Assembly: GCA_033675265.1 (NCBI GenBank)
Contig: JAUJYZ010001461.1
Location: forward strand, 62,001 to 126,000
Length of the DNA stretch: 64,000 nt
Source of the DNA: Actinostola sp. cb2023
Lineage: Eukaryota; Cnidaria; Anthozoa; Actiniaria; Actinostolidae
Reading direction: 5' to 3'
The first letter of the stretch is position 1. Each line of letters opens with the position of its first letter. Of this stretch, positions 32,579 through 43,348 are shown piece by piece. The notes beneath the pieces were generated by a model. That model had not been told where the DNA came from, searched no databases, and saw only the letters and a program-made list of their open reading frames with translations. The position numbers and the translations under genes are program-made.

Positions 32579-32686
32579 TAATGTAGTTCGTAAGGCCGTT
32601 TCATCACTGAGCGTAAAAAGACGGGTTCAGTATTTTTCTGAGTCTTTTTACACAGTTGATGAAACCTTACGAACTACATTATTTAC
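32579..32686. mobile_element. Small foldback element
   Basis: Arms AATGTAGTTCGTAAGG and matching TTTCATCA-like segments are inverted around a loop with a second short inverted pair (GTAAAAAGAC and GTCTTTTTAC). Confidence 0.75.
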
Positions 32687-32899
32687 TAACAATTACCAAG
32701 CGACAAATTACCTTATAACTTACAAACTACACTATTACATATAACTAGTGGATAGGACCTTTGGTATAGCATTGTCAACAGAAGATTAGTGTATTTAGAA
32801 GGGAAGGGAAATCTTCAAGGTAGCAAAAGAACAACCTTGATTAGATATTTCCGGCATTCAATTTTGTTTTATATTGACATGTATACCTATACCTGTCTT

Positions 32900-32966
32900 A
32901 CCCTGCGAGCAGAGGCTTATATCGCTTTCTAGGCAAGTAGAAAAATACCTCTGCTCGCAGGGTATG
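32900..32966. repeat. Short inverted repeat TACCCTGCGAGCAGAGG
   Basis: 17-bp arms around a 30-bp AT-rich loop. It resembles the ends of a very short non-autonomous element. Confidence 0.7.
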
Positions 32967-33610
32967 CCTGACTAGACTAGTCAATCGCTAGACCCCGTCA
33001 GTTATTCGAAGTGGCAGTGAGACTGATTTGACATGAGTTTCAGTGACTTTAAAAGCAATGGTACGTGAATAATTCCCACGGGTTAGGCATGCTAAGGTTT
33101 CGATCAGCGCAAGTAAATTAATAATACAACAAAGAACCAGATTAAAAATCCATTGATAGCCAAGAGACGGAGCATGTTACAGAAAGCATGCTTGCGAGAG
33201 AGGGTGTTGATATGCATTTTCACATCAACCGAGAAACAGTTTTTCCCGGGTCTTTCTTATGTGGAATATCGGGGGATTCCACTCAGGCACGGCCACTTCC
33301 ACCTCTGGAGCGGTTTCAAGGGGCTTTTGTGGGATACAATAGGTGTAATAACCTTGCTTCTGCGCCGGTGGCTAGAGCGGTGGTGATTTTCATATTTATC
33401 CAGGTAGAGGGCAGTTTTGTTCTTTCGCTTAAAGGTAAAAAAGTTCAAGCTAAAACACTTTGGTTATTGGGAATAGGAATCTCTTTCCCGGCACTGTCCA
33501 TGCATGCACCCCCCATGGTGTATAGTCCCACATTTAACTCCTCTACAGTCCCCTCCATATATTTCAGAAAACGTTGAAAGTGGTAGATCAGAAATGGGTG
33601 ATCTAGACCA

Positions 33611-33842
33611 GGCCTGTTTCTCGAAAGCCCCGTAAACTTTTCGGGCCCGAAAAACGGACATCCCAGAAATCTGAGACACTTACTCTCTACAAAGCTGTTC
33701 TTTTGACATGTTTTTAATATGAACAAACTATCCCTTCATGCAAAGTTTCATGTCTGTAAACTACTTTGTTTTGAAGATGTAGGTTTGTAAAGAAACCCTT
33801 TTCGGGCTCGAAAAGCTTACGGGGCTTTCGAGAAACGGGCCC
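33611..33842. mobile_element. MITE with GGCCTGTTTCTCGAAAGCCC ends
   Basis: About 43-bp arms, each itself containing TTTTCGGGCCCGAAAA or TTTTCGGGCTCGAAAA, surround an unrelated core. Confidence 0.88.
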
Positions 33843-34654
33843 CTGCGGGAATTATGCGGCTGCCGGATCACGAGTTCATTAGTTTGAGCGTATTTGTCGC
33901 ATTATCCCCACGGCCATCTCCCTGGACGAGATAATGTCTTACATCACATGAATATCTTATCCATGTAAATATTCTATTCTGAGAGTGCAAATAATGTTTG
34001 TTGATGTTGTCACTTCCGTTTAGAGTCCGGCAGAATGTCAATTTCAGATCGGCCAATAATTTCACCTTTTTTTTCCAAATAAATGTACGTATAAGGTATT
34101 CAGATCTGCGCTATCATCTTTGTTGAACAATAAATGGACCTGTAATAGTAAACTCAGTTGCTTCCTGTCACGCCAGCACGAGAAATGAGTTCCTAGATCA
34201 CCATGGTAACAGTTAAGGGCGTGTTCGAGGTTACAATGGTGTCTTCAAAGGACTCGCCCACAAGGATTAGTTACGTCTTTTTACCGCGCATTTTCATTCA
34301 GGTCCACACAGCGACGACGGTAGTAGTTCACCGGTGCTACGCAAAACCACAGACTTGAGAAACCTTTTCAAAGTAGAAACTTCAGTTTGAAAACGTGGCA
34401 ACTGCCAGAGGTGTTTTATTTTATGTTTGTTTTAATGTAGTTTCATTCGTCACAAAATGAGTCCTGATATATATGGCTGGTGGAAACGGACAGTTCTTTC
34501 TCTTCGAACATTTCCCAATTATAATTGCAATAAGAACGAGTAACGTTTTTGAAAAAGGAAGAAAGATTGAGAGAATGAAGGAAAGGAAGAAAGAATTAAA
34601 CGGCAAGAGGAGAGAAGAAATTCAGCGAAAGAAATATGTATTATGAAAGAAAGA

Positions 34655-34848
34655 AATCTACACGAGCGAATTTTCCTTGACAAGTTTTCCTTGTCAAGGA
34701 AGACTTGCTCGTGAAGACGACAAAAACACCGCCAATTTTTCCTTGTCAAGGAAAACTTGCTCGTGTAGATGACAAAAAATTGTCAATTTTTCCTTGCCCA
34801 AGGAAAACTTGTCAAGGAAAACTTGTTCATGTAGATGCAGCTTAAAGA
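34655..34848. mobile_element. TTAA-associated hairpin MITE, copy 1
   Basis: Contains multiple ATCTACACGAGC plus TTTTCCTTGACAAG and CTTGTCAAGGAAAA segments. The right end TAGATGCAGCTTAA matches the AAGCCGCATCTA end of the copies at 60.7 and 62.9 kb. Confidence 0.75.
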
Positions 34849-34859
34849 AAACTTATGAA

Positions 34860-35800
34860 ATCACTAAAGAAATTCTCAATCAAAAGTGAAGAAAAAAAGG
34901 AGAAAATAAAATAAAACACCCGTAGTTCCAATAATGAAATTGATATTGAATTTCGTAATAATTGTTTCGCTCCTTACAGCTACAGTGTTAACCATCATTG
35001 TCCAAGCCTCTAATCGCCTCTAAGCGTTTAATAATACATATACAATAGTGTTGTACTGTGCATTGTTGAACCAGTAATGCTTGCAATAATAATCTAACTG
35101 GTCTTTTGTGCTAAAATTGTGTAAACTCATTGCGAAATTAGCTACCACCAACAGCTTTTGAAGCGAAAGGAACCTGCTTGAGTTGTTCGTCGTAGGTGCG
35201 TTTGCTTAGAATTTCCATCCGACACATGTTTGCTGGTGTAGTCAGTCATATTTGGGTTTCTTTCCTACATTCCCCCCGAACTTAACCGGTAGCTAGGTGA
35301 CTAGTAAAGAACAGATCAAATAGATAACGTAACGATAATAGCTCAACTTTTTCCAATTGAAGGATATTTTAATTTAGGTTCGCATGGAAATTCAGTGGCG
35401 ATTTTTTTTTTTGACTCTAAAACTCTAAAATAAAAATATAATGGAATTAGTTTGCTTTCACTTTGGTATTAATTTAGAAGCCTATAATCTAGAGAGAACT
35501 TAGATTAATATATGTGCATTTTTTTTTGCGTTTTGACTCAAGAGTAGTCAAAGCTACAAAAATCTATCTCGAGGGTTTTTTTTACCAAAAGCTAAGATGA
35601 TACGAAACAAGATTTATGAGATGGGTAAGATTTATAGAAAGATTGTGCTTTGATGAGGTGATTTATAGATTTTACTGATGACCTCATGCAAATGTTACTG
35701 ATTCTGTGAATATTTTTCCATACGTACGCGTTCACGTAAACAACCATGAATTGCATGAGAGTACTGCGTTAGGATTTGTATAGTGTTGAAACATCACGCC
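34860..35800. other. Intergenic stretch, nothing recognised
   Basis: AT-rich with several poly-T runs and no supported gene or repeat. Confidence 0.4.
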
Positions 35801-35809
35801 TGAATATAT

Positions 35810-35971
35810 ATATATGGAAAGATAGATGTAGTAATTGTTTGAAAACAAACATTTTCGATCTGTTCAGATCATCATCGGGTACTAAAATGTACTAAAATGT
35901 ACCTGATGATGATCTGCACAGATCGAAAATGTTTGTTTTCAAAAAATTAATACATCTGTGTTTCCATATAT
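35810..35971. mobile_element. Foldback element with GATCTG hairpins
   Basis: Long inverted arms share GAAAACAAACATTTTCGATC and ATATATGGAAA. Each arm also contains an inner GATCTG/CAGATC stem. The loop has a direct repeat of TACTAAAATG. Confidence 0.85.
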
Positions 35972-36019
35972 TTGTATAGTATAGTTGGCGTAATTCATCA
36001 ATTCATTGAACTTTTTTGC

Positions 36020-36705
36020 TGTTTGTTCGTTCATTCGTTCGTTTATTCATCAATCAATCCATTCATTCATATTCATTCGTTAATTTATTCGTTCATTTGT
36101 TCATTGATTCATAATAATAATGTGTAATAAATAAAAGGCTTGAAGATTTAAAATGTAATAATAATAATAATAATCTTTATTCATTCATTCATCCATCCTT
36201 TCATTCGTTAGTTCGTTCATCCATCCTTTCATTCGTTAGTTCATCCATCCATCCTTTCGTTCGTTCATTTATTCGTTCGTTCATTCGTTCATCCATCCAT
36301 TGATTCATTCGTTGGTTCGTTCATCCATCCTTTCATTCGTTAGTTCATCCATCCTTTCTTTCGTTCATTCATTCGTTCGTTCATTCATTCATCCATCCAT
36401 CCTTTCATTCGTTAGTTCGTTCATCCATCCATCCATCCTTTCGTTCGTTTATTCGTTCGTTCATTCATTCGTTCATCCATCCATTGATTCATTCGTTGGT
36501 TCGTTCATCCATCCTTTCATTCGTTAATTCATCCATCCATCCATCCTTTCTTTCTTTCGTTCATTTATTCGTTCGTTCATCCATCCATTGATTCATCCGT
36601 TGGTTCGTTCATCCATCCTTTCATTCGTTAGTTCATCCATCCATCCATCCATCCTTTCGTTCATTCATTCGTTCGTTCATTCATTCACTTATGAATTCAC
36701 ACATT
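36020..36705. repeat. TTCA/TTCG/ATCC tetranucleotide field with higher-order repeats
   Basis: Degenerate tetranucleotides arranged in longer repeating blocks such as ATTGATTCATTCGTTGGTTC and GTTCATCCATCCTTTCATTC. Ser/Phe/His-rich open frames are artefacts. Confidence 0.92.
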
Positions 36706-36824
36706 TACTCATATCACCGTTTTGTTTATTCAAAGAGAATCCATCAGTTGCACTAGCTTGTCCCATCGCTTAGTAGTTGATTATGCTTGTATCCATTTAT
36801 TGATTCAAAACTTATTATACGTTT

Positions 36825-36875
36825 TATCCGAGCCCGCCCCGAAGAGAACCGCTGGACTCTCGAGCATGTTGAGAT
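36825..36875. repeat. Second copy of the GAGCCCGC dispersed fragment
   Basis: CCGAGCCCGC, GAAGAGAACCGCTGGACTCT and CGAGCA match 1255-1325. Confidence 0.55.
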
Positions 36876-37079
36876 AGCAGTTCTTAAATGTTGACAATAT
36901 TATCTCCAATTTAAAAACTGTACAGCCTATCCAATGTGCTGGAGAAAGAACGTTGAATCCATTCAAGTGATATTTCCATTAGTCTTAATTCATCGAGGGC
37001 AAACACTGAATTGGGTAACCAATTCAGCCAATCAGAACACTCGAACCCAGTCTTCCAACATTTGCCACAGACTGGGGTA

Positions 37080-37094
37080 TTAATAATATTAATA

Positions 37095-37136
<42 letters not shown>

Positions 37137-37185
37137 CAAAAGTTTATATAGCGCCATTTCCTTATAGCCCAATGGCGCTTTACAA
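37080..37185. repeat. AAT microsatellite followed by an AGCGCC...GGCGCT hairpin
   Basis: An AAT run is followed by TTTATATAGCGCCATTTCC and CCAATGGCGCTTTACAA. The pairing of a microsatellite with this hairpin looks like the end of an interspersed repeat. Confidence 0.6.
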
Positions 37186-37526
37186 TGAGTAAAATAAATA
37201 TAATCTAATAATCTAAATATTATACCTACACCCTCTTGAGTTGATTATTGACCGATCTAAATCTGCAGAATATTTTCACAGTCTTTATAAAAGATCACTT
37301 TTCCTATTTCAGAGAAACGATCAACCTTATGACGTCATGTAATTTGCATATTGACATTTCAAATCTCATAATAATATTAACGTAATAATAACGCAAGGTT
37401 CAAATCGCAAAATACTGAACCTACACTATTCAGCTTTTATTAAATACATTTTTAAAACAAACTAGACGCTCTTCTAGCGTGAAGTCGGGCTTCTAACTGA
37501 CATAACCTATTTGAACTAAATTTAGA

Positions 37527-37684
37527 TACACCTAATTTCAAAAACGTTGTCCAAATAGCCAAATACGAATTCATCAAAAAGACAAAAGAAACAGTTCAGC
37601 TTGAGTGCACTTCTTTTGTCTTTTAATGAAATCCTATTTGGCTTTTTTGATTATTATTGGACAACGTTTTTGAAATTAGGTGTA
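37527..37684. mobile_element. MITE with TACACCTAATTTCAAAAACG ends
   Basis: Nearly the whole element folds back: the arms share ACGTTGTCCAAATAG-like sequence and AAAAGACAAAAGAA. It belongs to the TACA...GTTGTC group. Confidence 0.88.
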
Positions 37685-37865
37685 TCGCAGTGCGATTATT
37701 AAAAACAGCCTGGTCGCTCGTTGCGTGACTAGGTAGAACATGCTTTCTTTGTAAAAACGATTTCACAAACTCAGCGAATCATAAATGACAATGACAATAG
37801 TTTATTTGGTACCATAAAAAGACCGCAAAATAAACCGTTTAAGATAGTCCACAAAATACAATGTT

Positions 37866-40800
37866 AAAACGCACAGATACCTCTGTGTTGCTACAGTATT
37901 CAAACAATATTCTGTGCGTTACTGTTTTGGAAGAGCTCTTTAAAAAACACAAAACACTTTTTTGCGAATTAATTCATTGCTAGCAATTTTCATATGGGCG
38001 TTTATTATACACAACAAAGAATACCAAATAAAGCCTTTATTTCAAGACAGTATAACACATGATGCTTTTGGCTTTTAAAACAATAACTTCTGGTATATAA
38101 AAGGACGCTGCCCAGAGAGGGGTACACCGTATGTTAGATACCTGTAAGGTTAATACGTTATTTCCTCTATAAATAAACATTCTATAAATAAAGTTTATTG
38201 TGTTGTATTGTGCTGATTTTTTATCAATGAATTCCACCTTTCTCAATCAGCTTGAAATAAGTTAGCTAGAGTCACTCCGGGGAATACAAGCTGATAAAAT
38301 AAACCGTTTCGCACAGTCCACAAACTACAAAAAAAACATGTTCAAAGAGATACTTCTGTCGGGTGTTGCTACAGTATTCACACATTATTCTGTGCGTTAG
38401 TTTTTGACTATGAGCTCCTCACCAAGAAAAAAGAAATGTACAGATACCTCTGTGTTGCTACAGTATTCAAACATTATTCTGTGCGTTAGTTTTTGACTAT
38501 GAGCTCCTCACCAAGAAAAAAGAAATGTACAGATACCTCTGTGTTGCTACAGTATTCAAACATTATTCTGTGCGTTAGTTTTTGACTATGAGTTCCTCAC
38601 CAAGAAAAAAGAAATGCACAGATACCTCTGTGTTGCTACAGTATTCAAACATTATTCTGTGCGTTAGTTTTTGACTATGAGCTCCTCACCAAGAAAAAAG
38701 AAATGCACAGATACCTCTGTGTTGCTACAGTATTCAAACATTATTCTGCGCGTTAGTTTTTGACTATGAGCTCCTCACCAAGAAAAAAGAAATGCACAGA
38801 TACCTCTGTGTTGCTACTACAGTATTCAAACATTATTCTGTGCGTTAGTTTTTGACTATGAGCTCCTCACCAAGAAAAAAGAAATGCACAGATACCTCTG
38901 TGTTGCTAAAGTATTCAAACATTATTCTGTGCGTTAGTTTTTGACTATGAGTTCCTCACCAAGAAAAAAGAAATGCACAGATACCTCTGTGTTGCTACAG
39001 TATTCAAACATTATTCTGTGCGTTAGTTTTTGACTATGAGTTCCTCACCAAGAAAAAAGAAATGCACAGATACCTCTGTGTTGCTACAGTATTCAAACAT
39101 TATTCTGTGCGTTAGTTTTTGACTATGAGCTCCTCACCAAGAAAAAAGAAATGCACAGATACCTCTGTGTTGCTACAGTATTCAAACATTATTCTGTGCG
39201 TTAGTTTTTGACTATGAGTTCCTCACCAAGAAAAAAGAAATGCACAGATACCTCTGTGTTGCTACAGTATTCAAACATTATTCTGTGCGTTAGTTTTTGA
39301 CTATGAGCTCCTGACCAAGAGACTAAGAAATGCACAGATACGTCTGTGTTGCTACAGTATTCAAACATTATTCTGTGCGTTAGTGTTTAACTATGAGCTC
39401 CTCACCAAGAAAAAAGAAATGCACAGATACCTCTGTGTTGCTACAGTATTCAAACAATATTCTGTGCGTTAGTTTTTGACTATGAGCTCCTCACCAAGAA
39501 AAAAGAAATGCACAGATACCTCTGTGTTGCTACAGTATTCAAACAATATTCTGTGCGTTAGTTTTTGACTATGAGCTCCTCACCAAGAAAAAAGAAATGC
39601 ACAGATACCTCTGTGTTGCTACAGTATTCAAACAATATTCTGTGCGTTAGTTTTTGACTATGAGCTCCTCACCAAGAAAAAAGAAATGCACAGATACCTC
39701 TGTGTTGCTACAGTATATTCAAACAATATTCTGTGCGTTACTGTTTTGGAAGAGCTCTTTAAAAAAACACAGCCGATCGACTCACTTTTTTGCGAATTAA
39801 TTCATTGCTAGAAATTTTCATATGGGCGTTTATTATACACAACAAAGAATACCAAATAAAGCCTTTATTTCAAGAGAGTATAACACATGATGCTTTTGGC
39901 TTTTAAAACAATAACTTCTGATATATAAAAGGACGCTGCCCAGAGAGGGGTACACCGTATGTTAGATACCTGTAAGGTTAATACGTTATTTCCTCTATAA
40001 ATAAACATTCTATAAATAAAGTTTATTGTGTTGTATTGTGCTGATTTTTTATCAATGAATTCCACCTTTCTCAATCAGCTTGAAATAAGTTAGCTAGAGT
40101 CACTCCGGGGAATACTAGCTGATAAAATAAACCGTTTCGCACAGTCCACAAACTACAAAAAAAACATGTTCAAAGAGATACCTCTGTCGAGTGTTGCTAC
40201 AGTATTCAAACAATATTCTGCATGTGCGTTAGTTTTTGACTATGAGCTCCTGACCAAGAAAAAAGAAATGCACAGATACCTCTGTGTTGCTACAGTATTC
40301 AAACATTATTCTGTGCGTTAGTTTTTGACTATGAGCTCCTCACCAAGAAAAAAGAAATGTACAGATACCTCTGTGTTGCTACAGTATTCAAACATTATTC
40401 TGTGCGTTAGTTTTTGACTATGAGTTCCTCACCAAGAAAAAAGAAATGCACAGATACCTCTGTGTTGCTACAGTATTCAAACATTATTCTGTGCGTTAGT
40501 TTTTGACTATGAGCTCCTCACCAAGAAAAAAGAAATGCACAGATACCTCTGTGTTGCTACAGTATTCAAACATTATTCTGCGCGTTAGTTTTTGACTATG
40601 AGCTCCTCACCAAGAAAAAAGAAATGCACAGATACCTCTGTGTTGCTACTACAGTATTCAAACATTATTCTGTGCGTTAGTTTTTGACTATGAGCTCCTC
40701 ACCAAGAAAAAAGAAATGCACAGATACCTCTGTGTTGCTAAAGTATTCAAACATTATTCTGTGCGTTAGTTTTTGACTATGAGCTCCTCACCAAGAAAAA

Positions 40801-41800
40801 AGAAATGCACAGATACCTCTGTGTTGCTACTACAGTATTCAAACATTATTCTGTGCGTTAGTTTTTGACTATGAGCTCCTCACCAAGAAAAAAGAAATGC
40901 ACAGATACCTCTGTGTTGCTACTACAGTATTCAAACATTATTCTGTGCGTTAGTTTTTGACTATGAGTTCCTTACCAAGAAAAAAGAAATGCACAGATAC
41001 CTCTGTGTTGCTACTACAGTATTCAAACATTATTCTGTGCGTTAGTTTTTGACTATGAGCTCCTCACCAAGAAAAAAGAAATGCACAGATACCTCTGTGT
41101 TGCTACTACAGTATTCAAACATTATTCTGTGCGTTAGTTTTTGACTATGAGCTCCTCGCCAAGAAAAAAGAAACACACAGATACCTCTGTGTTGCTACAG
41201 TATTCACACATTATTCTGTGCGTTAGTTTTTGACTATGAGCTCCTCACCAAGAAAAAAGAAATGCACAGATACCTCTGTGTTGCTACTACAGTATTCAAA
41301 CATTATTCTGTGCGTTAGTTTTTGACTATGAGCTCCTCACCAAGAAAAAAGAAATGCACAGATACCTCTGTGTTGCTAAAGTATTCAAACATTATTCTGT
41401 GCGTTAGTTTTTGACTATGAGCTCCTCACCAAGAAAAAAGAAATGCACAGATACCTCTGTGTTGCTACAGTATTCAAACATTATTCTGTGCGTTAGTTTT
41501 TGACTATGAGCTCCTCACCAAGAAAAAAGAAATGCACAGATACCTCTGTGTTGCTACTACAGTATTCAAACATTATTCTGTGCGTTAGTTTTTGACTATG
41601 AGTTCCTCACCAAGAAAAAAGAAATGCACAGATACCTCTGTGTTGCTACTACAGTATTCAAACATTATTCTGTGCGTTAGTTTTTGACTATGAGCTCCTC
41701 ACCAAGAAAAAAGAAATGCACAGATACCTCTGTGTTGCTACAGTATTCAAACAATATTCTGCATGTGCATTAGTTTTTGACTATTGAGCTCCTCACCAAC
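37866..41800. repeat. 88-bp satellite block with a 1,828-bp higher-order duplication
   Basis: Two arrays (about 38330-39730 and 40170-41800) of an 86-92-bp unit: CACAGATACCTCTGTG, TTGCTACAGTATTCAAAC, ATTATTCTGTGCGTTAG, TTTTTGACTATGAGCTCC, TCACCAAGAAAAAAGAAATG. Each array follows a unique leader of about 380 bp (37940-38330 and 39760-40170). The leaders match closely at an offset of 1,828 bp, each beginning with a satellite unit ending in TTTTGGAAGAGCTCTTTAAA. Variants (ACTACAG insertion, GAGTTCC, AATATTC) are shared between units, which shows local homogenisation. No coding capacity is supported. Confidence 0.95.
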
Positions 41801-41967
41801 AAATAAGACAACTGGACAACATGTCATTCTCCCACTGGCTCCCCGCGATTCTTTTATTAGTAGTAGACAAAGTATTCTAGCTGGGAACGCACGGCCTTTT
41901 ATAGGTGTATTGTGATTGTACCTTCTCGTCCATGTGTCCCATCGTCATAGCTTCTCCCTGTTGGAGT

Positions 41968-42183
41968 TTTGCTAAGGAATTGTTGTTTGAATCTCCTCTG
42001 TTTTGCGTGATATTGAAAATCATTTTTGACCTCCCATGGATCCTAAAAGTCACCAAAGACTGCCCCGGCACAAGTTTTGCTAAGAAATTAATGGTTTGAA
42101 CCCCTCTCTGTTTTGCGTGATGTTGAAATTCATTTTACTGCGACCTCCCATGGAAGCTGCAAGTCACAAAAGACTGCCCATGA
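41968..42183. repeat. Diverged 107-bp direct duplication beside the satellite
   Basis: Two copies with TTTTGCTAAG, CTCTGTTTTGCGTGAT, GACCTCCCATGGA and AAAGACTGCCC in the same order. Confidence 0.8.
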
Positions 42184-42377
42184 AGACATGACAATACAAC
42201 TCCCTTCTGTATGATCAAATATGGTCCAATAACTAATCTCAGTTGGAGACGAAACACTTTTTATAATATTAGATTTTTAATAGAGGCGAGGTTATTTTTG
42301 TCATGACAAAAAATCCGTAATCGCCGCCGGGCATTGTCCGCTAAACAACCAAATGAGATGGCGCGAATTTACCAGAA

Positions 42378-42526
42378 TTAGAGTGGTTTTCATTAACCCG
42401 TGAAACAAAGTGTACTAATTAGAGGTGTAATAGTCAGATAAACACAATAGAAAACAAAAGAATTAGAGTGAAGTAGTGCTAAATACGCTAAAGTGTATTT
42501 CACGGGTTTATAAAAACCACTCTAAT
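42378..42526. mobile_element. MITE with TTAGAGTGGTTTT ends
   Basis: About 28-bp inverted ends (TTAGAGTGGTTTT and ACCCGTGAAA). The ends resemble those of the next element at 42994. Confidence 0.85.
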
Positions 42527-42993
42527 TTGTGTCATCTATAATAATATCGTGTAACACGTTCGACTACAATGAACAGTTTTCGTAATGAGTGGGCGGTGCG
42601 TGTCTCGACTCAAAACAATTCACTAAAAAAAACAATTGATGCAGAATCAGCACACCCGCGGTGCACTTTAGGCCCTGTTTACATGAGAGAGAGATAACCC
42701 TAGCAGTAGGGACAATTCTATAGTTTTATCATCCACAGGGAATATGCGAACAATAGAGTATTTATTACGAGCAAGTTATTTCGCGACTCGCGCGCTCTTA
42801 ATAAAACCATTGGAAAAAGAGGGTCGGGTGGATCATATGATAAAATACTTATTGACTGAGTTAGATCGGGCCGGTTGGGAAAATATTTGGCTCTTGGTCA
42901 TTCAGCACGGATCTCGCTGTGCTCTGTCCATACGGCCATGACCTCGAGCCAAATAGTTTCCCGTCCGGTCCTCCCACTCAGTCAATATGTGCA

Positions 42994-43139
42994 TAGAGTG
43001 ATTCCAATAAACCTGGGCTTTACTAACTACACCATTACACACTATTAGACACTCACTCTTTTGTTTTCTTTTGTTTCTTTGCATCTAATAAACACTGACA
43101 GCTAATTAGTAGTGCCCAGGTTTATTGGAATCACTCTAA
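42994..43139. mobile_element. MITE with TAGAGTGATTCCAATAAACC ends
   Basis: Inverted ends TAGAGTGATTCCAATAAACC then TGGGC bracket a short core. It lies downstream of the NUDT19 polyadenylation signal. Confidence 0.88.
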
Positions 43140-43269
43140 TACGAACTAGTGAGCTGAGTGTTGGGTGTAGAGAATATTAGAATGTAGTAAGGAGAGTGAT
43201 CGAGTGACGTCTCAGGAACAGCCACTCTGTGGAAGAGACGCAAAATCATTACCACGATTATTATGTTTT

Positions 43270-43275
43270 TTTATT
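43270..43275 (-). terminator. Likely polyadenylation signal of NUDT19
   Basis: AATAAA on the minus strand, about 75 nt after the stop codon. Confidence 0.55.
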
Positions 43276-43348
43276 GGATTGAATGTCGGTTTGCTTTCCG
43301 ATTGACCTTGATACAGTTTTTCGGTCTCCAGGAACGCCTGTAACATTA

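Noticed and set aside
33188..33577. 129-residue open frame
   Set aside because: No recognisable family, no splice partners, and open frames exist on the opposite strand too.
36300..36773. Ser/Phe/Val/His-rich open frames
   Set aside because: Tetranucleotide field with no gene signals.
38096..38215. TATA-like box (TATATAAAAGG) and AATAAA motifs in the satellite leader as a small gene
   Set aside because: No open frame of any length lies between them on that strand and the leader is part of a duplicated repeat block.
37866..41800. Possible CRISPR-like array
   Set aside because: Whole units repeat without unique spacers in a eukaryotic intergenic region; it is a satellite.
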